Origin: Campylobacteraceae bacterium | GTDB lineage: Bacteria; Campylobacterota; Campylobacteria; Campylobacterales; Campylobacteraceae | Length of the DNA: 34,571 bases | NCBI GenBank assembly: GCA_031274495.1 | Contig: JAISQB010000028.1 | Coordinates: 1-34,571, forward strand | Direction: 5' to 3' | Shown: positions 15,689 to 24,881 of the stretch, in pieces | How positions within the stretch are numbered: position 1 is the stretch's first letter | How the letters are laid out: each line of letters opens with the position of its first letter | Position numbers and translations under genes: made by a program | Notes under the pieces: model-generated | The model's input: only the letters and a program-made list of their open reading frames with translations | Databases searched by the model: none | Told to the model about the DNA's origin: nothing

Positions 15689-18379
15689 ATGGCTACAAAT
15701 TTTTCAAGGGGTTCGGAATGGAGAAAGTGGGATTTGCATATTCATACCCCAAATTCAATTTGCCAAGAATACGGAAATACTCAAGAAGGCTGGGATAAAT
15801 TTATTAATGCATTAGAAAACTTGTCTATTGAGGTTAAAGTTATTGGCATTACTGATTATTACTTCATTGATGGCTATAAAAAAGTAATGGACTACAAACT
15901 CAAACACAATAAATTAAAAAATATTGATAAAATTTTTCCCATTCTCGAATTTAGAATTGATACTTTCGGTAGCGGAAGCGAAAATAATCTTCAAAAAATT
16001 AATTTGCATGTTTTGTTTGATATAAACGAAAATGATATAGCAACTGAAATAAGGCAAGTAGAAGAAGAATTTATTAAACAAATTCCTATAACTAAATTGG
16101 AGAGGCATAAAACAAAGTGTTTATCGATAGAAAATTTAACTCAAGAGGGCAATAATAATTTACAAAATGGTTTTAGCAGTTTAGTTCCACCTACCGACAG
16201 AGTTTTTGAATTACTAAATAGTCCAAGATGGAAAGATAAATGCTTTCTTTTTTTGGGCTATAAAGAATGGAGCAATTTAGAAAAAAACCAACAACTAAAA
16301 CCTTTGAAAGATGATTTGTATTCAAAAGTTGGCGCATTTTTGGGAAATAATTTTACCACTAATAAAAATAATCAAGAGTGGTTAAATAGCTTTGGCAATA
16401 AGAAGCTACTTCATTCATTAGATATCCATAACTTCACTGACTTGGATAGTTATGAATTTGATGAAAATGGCAATCGTAAGCCTATAGAAAGATATCATTG
16501 TAACACTTGGATTAAAGCTGATCCCACATTTGAAGGATTAAAACAAATTTTATATGAGCCAGAAGAACGAGTTAGAATACAAGAAAATAATCCCGCCTTT
16601 GATTTTGAAAAATCGCCGTTTACGGAGATTCAAATAAGTGAAAGGGTTGATGTTTTTGAAAATGAGCAAGATAATGTAACATTTGAAAAATGTGTCTTGC
16701 CATTAAATAGTAATTTAGTTTCAATCATTGGAGGCAGAGGAACTGGAAAAAGTATTTTAATCGATTATATTTCGACAGGATTAGGACAGAGCAATAGAAG
16801 TATAAGCTATACCAAAAGCGATAGAATAACTATCAAGCGACAACCTTCCTTGAATGACGAGCCCATTCCTTTTGTAATTTCAAATAAGCCGAATATTCCA
16901 TTCATGTATATTTCTCAAAGCGAAATTAAAGGAATAGTAGAAAAGCCGCAGGAATTTACAGAGAATATTAGAAAGACCATAGGCGTTATCGATAATTATA
17001 TAGTTTCTACGGAATACAAAGCAAAAGCAAATAGATACACGAATGAATATTCTGAGATAACCAAAATACTTGATACAAATAGTCAACAAAAGAAAGACGA
17101 GATTGATAAAGAAATAAAAAAATATAATGATTTTATTACAAATATAACTTCTAAGGAAAATAAACTTAAATTAAAAAATTATCAAAAACATTTAAATGAT
17201 TTATCGGAAAGAAAAATATTTTACGAAAAATTACAAAATCAAAAGAGATCCATAAGAGAATTCGAAAAGGAAGTAAATAGCAATATAGAACAACTAAACA
17301 AAGCTCTATTAGAAGTTGATAGCAACATAAGTATTCCTTGTGTTAACAATAGTACTACAATAAATTATATTACACAAACAGCATTGCCCAAAATTAAAGA
17401 GCTAATAGACAATGCAGAAAAAGAAATACAAAAAACAAAAGACGCCTTTAAAGGTTATACAGGAGATTTAACAACTTTATTGAGTGATGTGGCACTTTAC
17501 CAAAACAAGGTAACCGAATCTCAAAAACAAAAAACGCTTTTAGAAGAAAACGAGAAAAAATTTGAAACAATAAAACAAAATTACTTTAAGGAGCTTGGCA
17601 CAGAGATTGAGAGTGGCATCAAAGCCTATAAGCAGGAAATTGAAGATAAATGGAATAATTTCAAAAATGGAAGTGGTGGTTATTCCGAAGAGCAGAAACG
17701 ATTGCTTTCAGATATACTCGGTGAAGACAACCTGAATGTATCTGTTGAAATAAGTTTTAATGCAGAAAAAATGTATCAATTGCTTTTAGAAAAGCTAGAT
17801 CGTCGTTCTTGGAGCAAGGAGAAATTAGAAAACACTCTCAATGTAAGCAATTTGGATAAGTATATCGACTTTATCAAGCAAGCTTCTGATCCAAATGCTT
17901 TTAGTGATGCCGTTATCCCAATTAGAGATTGTGTGTTAGATGCATTCTTCACAAAATACATCGAGTTTATAACGCATAATATAGTTGTCACTTCTCAAAA
18001 CAAAAATATCACAAAATTATCTCGCGGACAACAAGGTACAATTTATTTACGTTTGAAATTAGCCGCAAACTTATTTAGTAAGACCATTATTTACGACCAA
18101 CCGGAAGATGATTTGGATAATGAATTTATTATGTCTGATCTGGTTTCAATTTTCAGGAAAATCAAAAAATATAGACAAGTAATCATTGTTTCTCATAATG
18201 CCAACCTTGTGGTAAACGCGGATTCCGAACAAATTATTATTGCCAGAAACGAGGAAGGAATTTTAAAGTATACTTCAGGTTCACTAGAAGATCCTGAAAT
18301 AAATGAGCAAATATGTAAAATTCTTGAGGGTGGCAAAACGGCATTTTTGAAACGAGAAAAAAAATATGGCTTTAAATAA
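15689..18379 (+). CDS. TrlF-type protein: PHP domain fused to SMC/Rad50-like ATPase
   Basis: An 896-residue protein. The N-terminus has a PHP phosphoesterase signature WDLHIHTP (His17, His19) with VIGITDYYFIDGYKK downstream. An ATPase follows: Walker A GGRGTGKS at residues 348-355, a long coiled coil (about 420-690, very Lys/Glu/Asn-rich), the ABC signature LSRGQQGT at about 777, Walker B/D-loop IIYDQPEDDLDN at about 803 and the H-loop VSHNANL at about 838. This is the TrlF family AAA-like ATPase layout. PHP-SMC proteins are often found in mobile or defence loci, so a nucleic-acid nuclease role is inferred. GAGGAG precedes the ATG. The gene is clearly more AT-rich than glmM-lspA and stands alone, suggesting transfer. 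Confidence 0.85.
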   Translation: MATNFSRGSEWRKWDLHIHTPNSICQEYGNTQEGWDKFINALENLSIEVKVIGITDYYFIDGYKKVMDYKLKHNKLKNIDKIFPILEFRIDTFGSGSENNLQKINLHVLFDINENDIATEIRQVEEEFIKQIPITKLERHKTKCLSIENLTQEGNNNLQNGFSSLVPPTDRVFELLNSPRWKDKCFLFLGYKEWSNLEKNQQLKPLKDDLYSKVGAFLGNNFTTNKNNQEWLNSFGNKKLLHSLDIHNFTDLDSYEFDENGNRKPIERYHCNTWIKADPTFEGLKQILYEPEERVRIQENNPAFDFEKSPFTEIQISERVDVFENEQDNVTFEKCVLPLNSNLVSIIGGRGTGKSILIDYISTGLGQSNRSISYTKSDRITIKRQPSLNDEPIPFVISNKPNIPFMYISQSEIKGIVEKPQEFTENIRKTIGVIDNYIVSTEYKAKANRYTNEYSEITKILDTNSQQKKDEIDKEIKKYNDFITNITSKENKLKLKNYQKHLNDLSERKIFYEKLQNQKRSIREFEKEVNSNIEQLNKALLEVDSNISIPCVNNSTTINYITQTALPKIKELIDNAEKEIQKTKDAFKGYTGDLTTLLSDVALYQNKVTESQKQKTLLEENEKKFETIKQNYFKELGTEIESGIKAYKQEIEDKWNNFKNGSGGYSEEQKRLLSDILGEDNLNVSVEISFNAEKMYQLLLEKLDRRSWSKEKLENTLNVSNLDKYIDFIKQASDPNAFSDAVIPIRDCVLDAFFTKYIEFITHNIVVTSQNKNITKLSRGQQGTIYLRLKLAANLFSKTIIYDQPEDDLDNEFIMSDLVSIFRKIKKYRQVIIVSHNANLVVNADSEQIIIARNEEGILKYTSGSLEDPEINEQICKILEGGKTAFLKREKKYGFK

Positions 18380-18459
18380 CATGTGCCTATTGAGCCACTG
18401 GTAGCGAATTCACTTCATCTATTAAAAAAGCAGATTTTGAACAAAAGAACCGCCAGAGG

Positions 18460-20094
18460 CTAGGGTAGCTCTTTTGTGCGGCATTTTTTGAATATATCGT
18501 ACTCTTTTTTATATACTTTTGTTTCGATTTCAAGTAGTCCCAAAAACGAGTGAAATATATTGTCGTGGCTGTATGCATCGGTCTTTGCCGCTTCTTGCAT
18601 ACAGCTGTAATCAATATAGTCCTGTTTTTGCATATTTTCAGACATCCAGAGTATCATCGGCACTTTTGTCTGCTCTTTGGGGGCTATCACATAGGGCATA
18701 CCGTGCAGATAGACATTGTTTTCGCCCAAAGACTCCCCGTGGTCTGAGATATACATAAGACCCGACTCAAAATCCGGAAATTTCCTCAAAGTGTCAATGG
18801 TCTTTGATATGATGTAGTCCGTGTAGAGTATCGTGTTGTCGTAGGTGTTGACTATCTCCTCTTTGGAGCAGTTTTGTATCTGGGCTGTGTCGCAGGTGGG
18901 TTTGAACACCTTAAACTCATCCGGATATCGTTTGTAGTAGGTGGGTCCGTGGCTGCCCATCGCGTGTAAAATTATAAGAGTATCTTTTGTGATATTTGAT
19001 AGATACCCTTCAAGTCCTTCTATGAGCACCTCATCAAAGCAACTCTCCTTATCGCAAAATTTATCACTGTTTTTCGACCCCAGCATATTTTCGGTCGGCA
19101 CTCTATCACAAACGCCCTTGCAGCCGTCGTCATTATCGCGCCAAAATATATCGTATCCGGCGTTTTTGGCTATGTCTAACAGATTTTCCGTATATTTGGC
19201 GCTTGTTACATCAAAATATTCGCGGTCTGCATTTGAAAACATACAAGGCACGGAGATCGCCGTCGCAGTCCCGCAGGAGAGGACATTTTTAAAGCTTATG
19301 ATATCCTGCTTTGCAAGGTTGGGGTTGGTATTTTTCTCATATCCGTTGATGTAAAAGTTATCGGCTCTGGCGGTCTCCCCTACGATGAGCACCACAACGG
19401 TTTTATGCGACTCTTTAAATGGCGCTACTTTGGCGTCGGGGTCCAAGCGCACAAATTCCCTATTAGTAAGGGCGCGCCGCTGAAAATACCTTACCGTCGA
19501 GTAGGTATAATTTATAGTATTGAGCAGTTTGCGCACTTCTCTATTGTTTCTGCCGAACGATGTGTACTCTTTATAGGAAGCGGCAGCGGTCGTTAAGAGT
19601 ATCAGCAAGCTTGCCGCCGCCGACAAAATCCGTATTTTCAGTTCGCGCTTCACCGATGCGTAGCGGATGGTCGTGAAAGCTAAGATAACGGAGGGTACGA
19701 CGCCCGTGACAAAAACCCACAAAAATCCCCACACCGTGATGAGGTCAAACGCCTCTCTTTTGGTCGTTTCAAATATATTGGTGATCATATCCGTATCTAT
19801 AAAGACGCCAAACTCATACATATAATAGTTAGCCGCGCTTGATATGAGCAAAAAGAGGGTGATGAGGGGCTTGGCTAAAAATGGAAGTGTTACGATGCTA
19901 AGCAGAAGATAGAACGGCGTTAAGATGAAAAAAATCAAAGAGAACGCGAAAATCACCATCTGAAAGCTGCCTATCTCAATGTGCCCCGATACGAAACGCC
20001 AAAAACTTAAATTTAGCACGAAACCAAAGTAGAGTGTCAGTATAATGATTAATATGCGGCTGTCTATCGCCAATTTTGATAGTAGTTTTGTCAC
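18460..20094 (-). CDS. eptA: Phosphoethanolamine transferase (EptA/EptC family)
   Basis: An inner-membrane enzyme that transfers phosphoethanolamine from phosphatidylethanolamine to lipid A and related acceptors; in Campylobacter jejuni the homologue EptC also modifies the flagellar rod protein FlgG. It has 544 residues. Five membrane helices fill residues about 10-175, then a periplasmic alkaline-phosphatase-fold sulfatase domain follows. The nucleophile Thr is in VVLIVGETARADNFY, with LSCGTATAISVPCMFS, the disulfide-rich WRDNDDGCKGVCDR, LHAMGSHGPTYYKRYP and the metal ligands in YISDHGESLGENNVYLHG. It is on its own between the TrlF gene and tRNA-Ser. The acceptor in this organism is unknown. 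Confidence 0.92.
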   Translation of the reverse strand: MTKLLSKLAIDSRILIIILTLYFGFVLNLSFWRFVSGHIEIGSFQMVIFAFSLIFFILTPFYLLLSIVTLPFLAKPLITLFLLISSAANYYMYEFGVFIDTDMITNIFETTKREAFDLITVWGFLWVFVTGVVPSVILAFTTIRYASVKRELKIRILSAAASLLILLTTAAASYKEYTSFGRNNREVRKLLNTINYTYSTVRYFQRRALTNREFVRLDPDAKVAPFKESHKTVVVLIVGETARADNFYINGYEKNTNPNLAKQDIISFKNVLSCGTATAISVPCMFSNADREYFDVTSAKYTENLLDIAKNAGYDIFWRDNDDGCKGVCDRVPTENMLGSKNSDKFCDKESCFDEVLIEGLEGYLSNITKDTLIILHAMGSHGPTYYKRYPDEFKVFKPTCDTAQIQNCSKEEIVNTYDNTILYTDYIISKTIDTLRKFPDFESGLMYISDHGESLGENNVYLHGMPYVIAPKEQTKVPMILWMSENMQKQDYIDYSCMQEAAKTDAYSHDNIFHSFLGLLEIETKVYKKEYDIFKKCRTKELP

Positions 20095-20272
20095 AAATTA
20101 GCCTTGCGGATGAATTTTGGAAATTATAATTTTTTATAGTTAATAAACTCGCTTGCATATCACAATAATAGGTATTTTATGTTATTTTTAAGTATAAATA
20201 GACCTGCATATGGGGATAAATGCCTGATATAGTACTTAATATAAAGATTAAGATTTGGGTATTTATCGTGAG

Positions 20273-20364
20273 TGGCGGACAGAGAGGGATTCGAACCCTC
20301 GAAGCCCGATTAAGACTTGCACCCTTAGCAGGGGTGTGGTTTCAGCCAGCTCACCCATCTGTCC
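20273..20364 (-). tRNA. tRNA-Ser (anticodon GCT)
   Basis: A class II tRNA on the minus strand: acceptor GGACAGA/TCTGTCC, D arm GGTGAGC, anticodon loop CTGCTAA, long variable arm, T arm GGTTCGAATCC, discriminator G and encoded CCA. Confidence 0.96.
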
Positions 20365-20546
20365 GTAAAAAAGTAGGATTTGGATTATATAAGAGTGTTG
20401 ATAATATTCGGCTTAAATTTTTTACCAATCGCCATTTTGGTTTTTTATATCAAATCAATTTAATGCCAAAACGCTCATCCTTCACAACAAAACATAATAG
20501 GCTGTGTTATAATAATCGCTTCAAATTTGCGTTAAAGGGAGCGTTT

Positions 20547-20894
20547 ATGAGCGATTTCGCCACAAAAGCAGTTGATGAGAAATTTTGCAGCGAGTGCGGC
20601 AGCATTATAAAAGCAAAGGCGGAGATTTGTCCCAAATGCGGCGTCAGACAGCGCCCTGCCCCATCCGCATTTAGCGACGGACAAGGCGGTAGAAGCAGGA
20701 TAGGCGCCGCGCTATTTGCGCTTTTTCTCGGAGGTTTTGGGGCGCACAAATTTTATCTTGGCAAAGTAGAGCAAGGCGTTATATATCTCATATTCTTTTG
20801 GACGCTCATACCGTACATCATAGCCTTTGTTGAGTTTATCATATACTTAACGATGAGCGATGAGGCATTTAACGCCAAATATAATAACTATTAA
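20547..20894 (+). CDS. Zinc-ribbon TM2-domain membrane protein
   Basis: A 115-residue protein. An N-terminal zinc ribbon (FCSECGSIIKAKAEICPKCG, two CxxC pairs) is followed by a Pro/Ser/Gly-rich linker and a TM2 domain: RIGAALFALFLGGFGAHKFYLG, then QGVIYLIFFWTLIPYIIAFVEFIIYL. ATG at 20547 is preceded by AAAGGGAG; the frame is open upstream across the tRNA-Ser region but has no coding sense there. TM2 proteins are widespread and mostly uncharacterised. Confidence 0.88.
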   Translation: MSDFATKAVDEKFCSECGSIIKAKAEICPKCGVRQRPAPSAFSDGQGGRSRIGAALFALFLGGFGAHKFYLGKVEQGVIYLIFFWTLIPYIIAFVEFIIYLTMSDEAFNAKYNNY

Positions 20895-21041
20895 TTTTCT
20901 CAACCAACAACGGAGTGTTTTGCCTCTTAAGCGAAAAAACGCCCCATTAAAGACAAATAAAAGATTTCGTTAGATATAATCTTTGGCTTAAAATTGAAGT
21001 TATGATTTTCGCCTTTAAAGCGAATTTTGTTTGTTCACTCT

Positions 21042-21116
21042 CCTGCGTCAGCAGGTAGCTTTAGGTGGGTTGAGGGAGCGTAGCTCCTTGTCGCAAAGAC
21101 GGCTTTGCCGTCTGCG
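21042..21116 (+). other. Three consecutive hairpins upstream of tRNA-Val
   Basis: CCTGC/GCAGG (21042-21055), GGAGC/GCTCC (21075-21087) and AGACGGC/GCCGTCT (21097-21113, extendable by outer CGC/GCG) form three tight stem-loops in 75 bases. They sit in the 233-base gap between the TM2 gene and tRNA-Val. No named RNA family is recognised. They could be a terminator cluster, a small structured RNA or palindromic repeats; no second copy was noticed in the window. Confidence 0.4.
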
Positions 21117-21127
21117 AAGTTCAAAAT

Positions 21128-21203
21128 GGTCGCGTAGCTCAGTTGGTAGAGCACTACCTTGACATGGTAGTGGTCGGAGGTTCAAGTCCTCTCGTGGCCA
21201 CCA
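21128..21203 (+). tRNA. tRNA-Val (anticodon GAC)
   Basis: Acceptor GGTCGCG/CGTGGCC with G-U pairs, D arm AGCTCAGTTGGTAGAGC, anticodon loop TTGACAT, T arm GGTTCAAGTCC, discriminator A and encoded CCA. Confidence 0.97.
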
Positions 21204-21318
21204 TTTTTTGTTTGGATGGGCTTTTTAGCCGATCTGACAACAAAGCTTGATAAGCTTTTAAATTTTAGTTCTTCCGTTGGTTTGGAAGTTCATTTGGTTA
21301 AAGGAAAATTTTACAATA

Positions 21319-23136
21319 ATGAAAGAAGACATTTTAGCTTACAGAGTTGACGATACCATCGTCGATACGCAAACGGCTCCGCAAAAACCGCAAAACGCCG
21401 AAGAGATATACTTTGACAATTCACCCTGTGCTCTTGAAATCATCCGCCACTCCACCGCCCACCTGATGGCTCACGCGATAAAAAAACTCTATCCTGAGGC
21501 GAAATTTTTTGTGGGTCCTGCTATAGAGGACGGTTTTTATTATGATTTTAGAGTGGAAAAAAAGATAGGCGAAGAGGACCTCAAAGCCATCGAAGCCCAA
21601 ATGCTAAAGTTGGCGGGCGAAAAACTCCCCATCGTCAAAAGCTCTTACACAAAATCGCAGATAGTGAAAAAATTCCAAGATGACGACCTAAAGCAAGAGG
21701 TGTTACTGCGCATACTTGATAGTGCGGCTGTTACGACATATGTGCAGGGCGATTTTGAAGATTTGTGCCGCGGTCCTCACGTACCAAATACCAAATACTT
21801 AAGATTTTTTAAACTGACAAGAGTTTCGGGCGCATATCTTGGCGGGGATGAAAAACGCGAAATGCTAACGCGTATCTACGGCACCGCGTTTGCCGACAAA
21901 CAGAGCCTCGTAGAACACATCACTATGATAGAAGAAGCAAAAAAGAGAGACCATAGAAAGCTTGGCACCGAACTAAAGCTATTTACATTTGACGACGAAG
22001 TGGGCGGCGGACTTCCTATCTGGCTTCCAAATGGCGCGAGGCTTAGAAGTAAATTAGAGAGTCTACTCTTTCGAGCGCACCGTTTAAGAGGCTATCAGCC
22101 TGTGCGCGGACCGGAACTTTTGAAATCTGACGCGTGGAAAATCAGCGGGCACTATCAAAATTACGGCGAAAATATGTACTTCACGACGATAGATGAAGCA
22201 GAATACGGCATCAAGCCTATGAACTGTCTGGGACACATAAAAGTTTTTCAAAACGACGTGAGAAGCTACCGCGACCTGCCTTTGAAGTTTTTTGAGTATG
22301 GCGTTGTCCATAGACACGAAAAGAGCGGCGTTTTACACGGGCTTTTTAGGGTCCGCGAATTTACGCAAGACGATGCGCATATATTCTGTAGTCCCGAGCA
22401 GATAAAAGAGAATATTTTGGAGATTTTGAGTTTTGTCGATAAGATAATGAAAAGTTTTGATTTTACTTATGAGATGGAAGTTTCGACAAAACCGGCTAAA
22501 GCTATCGGCGATGACGCTATCTGGGAAAAAGCCACCAAAGGGCTTAAAGAAGCACTCGACGCAAACGGTCTAAAATACGGCATAGACGAAGGCGGCGGCG
22601 CATTTTACGGACCAAAGATAGACATCAAGATAACGGACGCTTTGAAGCGAAAATGGCAATGCGGCACGATACAGGTCGATTTCAACTTGCCCGAGCGCTT
22701 TGACCTCTCATACATAGACGCTAACAACGAAAAAGCGCGCCCCGTGATGATACACCGCGCGATTTTGGGCTCGTTTGAGAGATTTATCGGTATTTTAACA
22801 GAACACACGGGAGGAGAATTTCCGTTTTTCATCGCCCCAACGGCGGCGGTTATCGTTCCTATAGGGGATGCTCATCTGGATTATTCCAAAGAGTTGGCGG
22901 GTGAACTGGCGGCTTTGGATGTAGATGTGGAGATTTCAAGTAAAAACGAGAGTCTGAATAAACGCATCAGAACGGCTGAAAAACAGAAGGTTCCGATGAT
23001 TTTAGTCATAGGAGATGAGGAAATTAACACAAAAAGCGTCGCTTTAAGAGATAGACGAGAAAGAAAACAGTATAATTTGGCGAAAGATAAACTGTTTCAA
23101 TTAGTGAAGGAGAAAATAGGTGAGGTACACTTTTGA
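21319..23136 (+). CDS. thrS: Threonyl-tRNA synthetase
   Basis: Charges tRNA-Thr and edits mischarged Ser. It has 605 residues. There is no N-terminal TGS domain: after about 35 residues the editing domain begins ([13 protein letters not shown], later [18 protein letters not shown] with the zinc/editing Cys). The class II core shows IKPMNCLGH (zinc Cys), [16 protein letters not shown] (motif 2), [13 protein letters not shown] and [13 protein letters not shown] (motif 3), followed by the anticodon-binding domain. This short form is normal for Campylobacterota. ATG at 21319 gives the family start (MKEDILAYR). Its stop overlaps the TTG of infC. Confidence 0.96.
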   Translation: MKEDILAYRVDDTIVDTQTAPQKPQNAEEIYFDNSPCALEIIRHSTAHLMAHAIKKLYPEAKFFVGPAIEDGFYYDFRVEKKIGEEDLKAIEAQMLKLAGEKLPIVKSSYTKSQIVKKFQDDDLKQEVLLRILDSAAVTTYVQGDFEDLCRGPHVPNTKYLRFFKLTRVSGAYLGGDEKREMLTRIYGTAFADKQSLVEHITMIEEAKKRDHRKLGTELKLFTFDDEVGGGLPIWLPNGARLRSKLESLLFRAHRLRGYQPVRGPELLKSDAWKISGHYQNYGENMYFTTIDEAEYGIKPMNCLGHIKVFQNDVRSYRDLPLKFFEYGVVHRHEKSGVLHGLFRVREFTQDDAHIFCSPEQIKENILEILSFVDKIMKSFDFTYEMEVSTKPAKAIGDDAIWEKATKGLKEALDANGLKYGIDEGGGAFYGPKIDIKITDALKRKWQCGTIQVDFNLPERFDLSYIDANNEKARPVMIHRAILGSFERFIGILTEHTGGEFPFFIAPTAAVIVPIGDAHLDYSKELAGELAALDVDVEISSKNESLNKRIRTAEKQKVPMILVIGDEEINTKSVALRDRRERKQYNLAKDKLFQLVKEKIGEVHF

Positions 23137-23654
23137 GTAAAGAGAAAGATAAAGATATATTGCTAAACCAGCAAATAAGGGCAAGCGAAGTTCGTTGCGT
23201 AGGGGAAGACGGCACTGCATACGGTATCATAAGCCGCAATGAAGCGCTGAGAAAAGCCGAGGATTTGGGGTTGGATTTAGTTCTTATCTCGCCCAATGCC
23301 AATCCGCCCGTATGCAAGATTATGGATTACGGCAAATTTAAATATCAGCAAGAGAAAAAGCTCAAAGAGGCGAAGAAAAAACAGAAAATCATCGAAATAA
23401 AAGAGGTGAAACTATCTGTCAAAATCGCCCAAAACGACGTGAACTTCAAAATAAGACAAGCACGAGAGTTTATCAACGAGGGTAAACACGTCCGTTTTCG
23501 CGTCTTTTTGAAAGGTCGCGAAATGTCAAATCCTGAAGCGGGCGTTGCAGTCCTTGAAAATGTTTGGGGACTGATGAAAGATATCGCCGACAGAGACCAC
23601 GAGCCCAATTTTGAAGGGCGATATGTAAATATGCTGACTGTGCCCAAAAAGTAG
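23133..23654 (+). CDS. infC: Translation initiation factor IF-3 (TTG start)
   Basis: IF-3, 173 residues, starting at TTG (23133-23135) that overlaps the thrS stop (23134-23136); AGGTGAGG lies upstream. The N-domain ([20 protein letters not shown]), the linker ([17 protein letters not shown]) and the C-domain ([37 protein letters not shown]) are all intact. IF-3 genes commonly use non-ATG starts because IF-3 itself discriminates against them, giving autoregulation; the TTG here fits that, though the mechanism has not been shown for this organism. Ribosomal genes rpmI-rplT are about 16 kb away. Confidence 0.95.
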   Translation: MSKEKDKDILLNQQIRASEVRCVGEDGTAYGIISRNEALRKAEDLGLDLVLISPNANPPVCKIMDYGKFKYQQEKKLKEAKKKQKIIEIKEVKLSVKIAQNDVNFKIRQAREFINEGKHVRFRVFLKGREMSNPEAGVAVLENVWGLMKDIADRDHEPNFEGRYVNMLTVPKK

Positions 23655-23749
23655 CTTTTAGTTAAGATAAAAACCAAACCCTCTCTTTGGCAAAGATAGA
23701 GCGGCTGTGCGTTAGGCTATGCTTGCTTTTATCTTTATGCTCATCCCAC

Positions 23750-24400
23750 GGACAACGGATATCCATCAAAACGGTAATTGAGGCAGAAAAAACCTATATA
23801 TGTGGTAGATTATCAATAGGGATCGATCGCGCTCGCGTATGCTTTTTGCCTTATCGACCCGCATTGTGCATTTATTCAAGTAAAAAGGGCGAGGAGCTAC
23901 TTGACTTATCAACTTACATATATGGTAGATTATCCAATTCTCGCGCCCACTTTCCATTCTTAGGACAACTTATTAACTTATATATGTGGTAAATTATCTA
24001 TTCGGAAACATAAACGCGGCGGGGAATTTTTCTATCTTGTCAAACTCGTATGTATATGGTAGATCATCCACATTGAAGGATTGGTATACTATCTTCTCCA
24101 CGCTCTGCCTATCAACCCATATATATAGTATATCATCCATATGATATTTTACCACCCTACCCGCGCCTCGACAAAGCTACTTGATTGAAAAAGTTACGCT
24201 GGCATCGTCGGATTATCAAACTCGCACCAAAGCCTCAACCCGCGAAGAGATTTTACACAAAATAGATGCTTCCACCCCGCGGTTAGTATAGAAAAAGCAT
24301 ACGAACAGCTTGTTAAACTGTATGTGCGGCATATTATCCACTATGTGTCCTCCTATTTTAAAACTAATGGATTTGCATAGGCATTGTTAGCTTATCAAGT
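23750..24400. repeat. Degenerate interspersed repeat array, 60-70 bp period
   Basis: Copies of a roughly 20-32 bp motif recur. Clear ones end at 23816, 23936, 24000, 24070, 24139, 24219, 24340 and 24398, with weaker ones near 23765, 23879 and 24274. The plus-strand consensus is CTTATCAAC plus TATATATGGTAGATTATCCA, with AT-rich cores. Successive copies are 55-80 bases apart, and two gaps of about 120 are each halved by a weak copy. Intervening sequence differs between copies. Copies diverge strongly, with several mismatches each. No gene is seen in 23655-24363. The last copies (24211 and 24390) each carry a similar flank, TCGCACCAAnnCnnAAnCCGC, that also resembles katA read in reverse. Confidence 0.65.
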
Positions 24401-24729
24401 TCGCACCAAGTCCCAATCCGCAAGAAGATTTTATACATTTGCCGCACTGATGTCCGTTTCCATACAAAATAGACACCGCGCCCATTCAATATCTTATCTG
24501 CGTACACCGCCGCGCCGCGCTCTCCCGCGACTGTAGAAAATCCGATAAGAGCCCTCCCCTTTTGCGATGCCGAAGTTTTCGTATAGCGCGAAATATCTTT
24601 GGCGATATTTAGCACGCTGCCTTTGGCGTGAACGACCCGTTCAGCCATTATGCCAAGCCGTGCCGTTTGCAAATCGCGCTCAAACTTTGAATCTACTTTT
24701 TGCCCGCCCAAATAAACCCCTTGCAACAC
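24364..24729 (-). pseudogene. Decayed inverted copy of the katA N-terminal region
   Basis: The minus-strand translation contains [25 protein letters not shown] and [12 protein letters not shown]. These line up with katA residues about 48-100 ([37 protein letters not shown]). The DNA is also closely similar, for example GGTCGTTCACGC and GATATTTCGCGCTATAC. The copy has small deletions (GAFGAL after AKGS, ETTRV), loses frame after the AGERGAA block, and then carries ATTGGGACTTGGT, the katA NWDLV codons, out of frame. Everything beyond about residue 125 of KatA is missing. It is arranged back to back with katA, so it is a partial inverted duplication or the remnant of a second catalase gene. It cannot encode an active catalase. 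Confidence 0.75.
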
Positions 24730-24837
24730 TTCGCTGCTTTGTATTCAAATTTTTGCAATTTTGTATGATAATACAACCGCGCCGCTTCGGTTTAAGAAAG
24801 AATTCAAACAATAGATAGTAGAATAATTTTATTATTT

Positions 24838-24865
24838 GATAATAATTATCCTATAATAATTATAA
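24838..24865 (+). promoter_or_regulatory. PerR/Fur-like operator upstream of katA
   Basis: CTATAATAATTATAA (24851-24865) matches the Bacillus PerR box TTATAATNATTATAA at 14 of 15 positions. Immediately before it, GATAATAATTATC (24838-24850) is a second perfect palindrome of Fur-box type. Both lie within 45 bases of the katA start and would overlap a promoter. PerR control of katA is known in Campylobacter jejuni; here it is inferred from the sites. Confidence 0.6.
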
Positions 24866-24881
24866 TCCTTAGGAGGGTTTT

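Noticed and set aside
18380-18459. Additional gene between the TrlF gene and eptA
   Set aside because: Only an 80-base convergent gap; open frames there are shadows of eptA.
20273-20364. tRNA-Ser as an integration site for an island
   Set aside because: No integrase gene and no repeated tRNA 3' end were seen near it.
20220-20546. N-terminal extension of the TM2 protein
   Set aside because: It reads through the tRNA-Ser gene in antisense; the ribosome site at 20535-20542 marks the real start.
23785-24400. True CRISPR array
   Set aside because: Spacing is CRISPR-like, but the repeats differ at many positions from copy to copy, gap lengths vary from about 30 to 60, and no cas gene is in the window.
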